Assembly (NCBI RefSeq): GCF_007097395.1
Contig: NZ_VKDC01000007.1
Location: 107,063-171,062 of the forward strand
Reading direction: 5' to 3'
DNA from: Fulvivirga sp. M361
GTDB taxonomy: Bacteria; Bacteroidota; Bacteroidia; Cytophagales; Cyclobacteriaceae
Length of the DNA stretch: 64,000 bases
In this document: positions 63,945 to 64,000 of the stretch, piece by piece
Layout of the letters: each line of letters opens with the position of its first letter
How positions within the stretch are numbered: the first letter of the stretch is position 1
Translations under genes and position numbers: made by a program
Notes under the pieces: model-generated
The model's database searches: none
What the model was told of the DNA's origin: nothing
What the model saw: only the letters and a program-made list of their open reading frames with translations

Positions 63945-64000
63945 ATGGATAAATTCACCTTAAGAGAAGCAATACTTGATGACCTTCCTCATATCGTCAA
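63945..64000 (+). CDS. GNAT acetyltransferase, N-terminal fragment (cut by window edge)
   Basis: From ATG 63945 the frame reads MDKFTLREAILDDLPHIV and continues beyond the window. LREA-x-DD is the usual start of GNAT acetyltransferases. Too short for a firm call. Confidence 0.55.
   Translation, partial: MDKFTLREAILDDLPHIV

Overview
The window looks like a chromosomal segment of a Bacteroidota bacterium, most likely a Cytophagales-type marine or soil gliding relative. The evidence is the TAnnTTTG promoter boxes typical of the phylum, DUF5686/CarboxypepD-reg outer-membrane proteins, a BlaI/M56 pair whose peptidase carries TonB-C and CarboxypepD-reg domains, an HEIGH-type M57 lipoprotein, a LytTR response regulator, the parE-small gene-parC layout, and few strong Shine-Dalgarno sites. 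The genus cannot be fixed from the sequence alone. I saw no tRNA, rRNA, CRISPR array or prophage.

Layout. 1-297: broken-off end of an IS1182-family insertion sequence. 0.4-9.4 kb: housekeeping block with 3-hydroxybutyryl-CoA dehydrogenase, a CvfB-type S1 protein, small membrane/lipoproteins, topoisomerase IV (parE, a small possibly frameshifted gene, parC) and a TrmH-type methyltransferase. 9.6-16.8 kb: DUF5686 outer-membrane protein, TPR lipoprotein, then thrS-infC-rpmI-rplT, closed by a strong terminator. infC appears to start at ATT behind a strong ribosome binding site. 16.8-32.4 kb: mostly single minus-strand accessory genes (ABM monooxygenase, S9 peptidase, GNAT, alpha/beta hydrolase, DinB-like, Crp-like, aspartyl protease, methyltransferase, AraC, DUF5946, BlaI/M56, HD hydrolase, DUF4332, sugar-lactone oxidase, M57 peptidase). 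32.5-38 kb: a translationally coupled RND efflux operon. 38-43.7 kb: cyclophilin, DUF4442, DNA polymerase IV and a Tat-exported TldD/PmbA pair.

44-64 kb is the most distinctive part. A FIST-domain protein, an 857-residue PAS/GAF histidine kinase, a receiver-ATPase protein that has lost the phosphorylatable histidine, and a LytTR regulator lie in one direction. They run into a convergent TPR-plus-beta-barrel outer-membrane protein. Next come a STAS protein overlapping a MOP-type flippase, a glycosyltransferase 4, a membrane-anchored clan-A glycoside hydrolase, a secreted beta-sandwich protein, a 1030-residue GT-C-like membrane protein and a divergent glycosyltransferase 2. Together these could be a regulated envelope-polysaccharide assembly and export locus whose parts recall Pel-type systems (TPR/beta-barrel porin, MOP protein, GT4, hydrolase) without the known Pel signature proteins. 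That reading is inference. The window ends with a DUF4159 gene and the first codons of a GNAT acetyltransferase.

A recurring regulatory pattern is a TAnnTTTG/TAnnTTCG box ending only 4-6 nt before the ATG at four genes, which predicts leaderless mRNAs.
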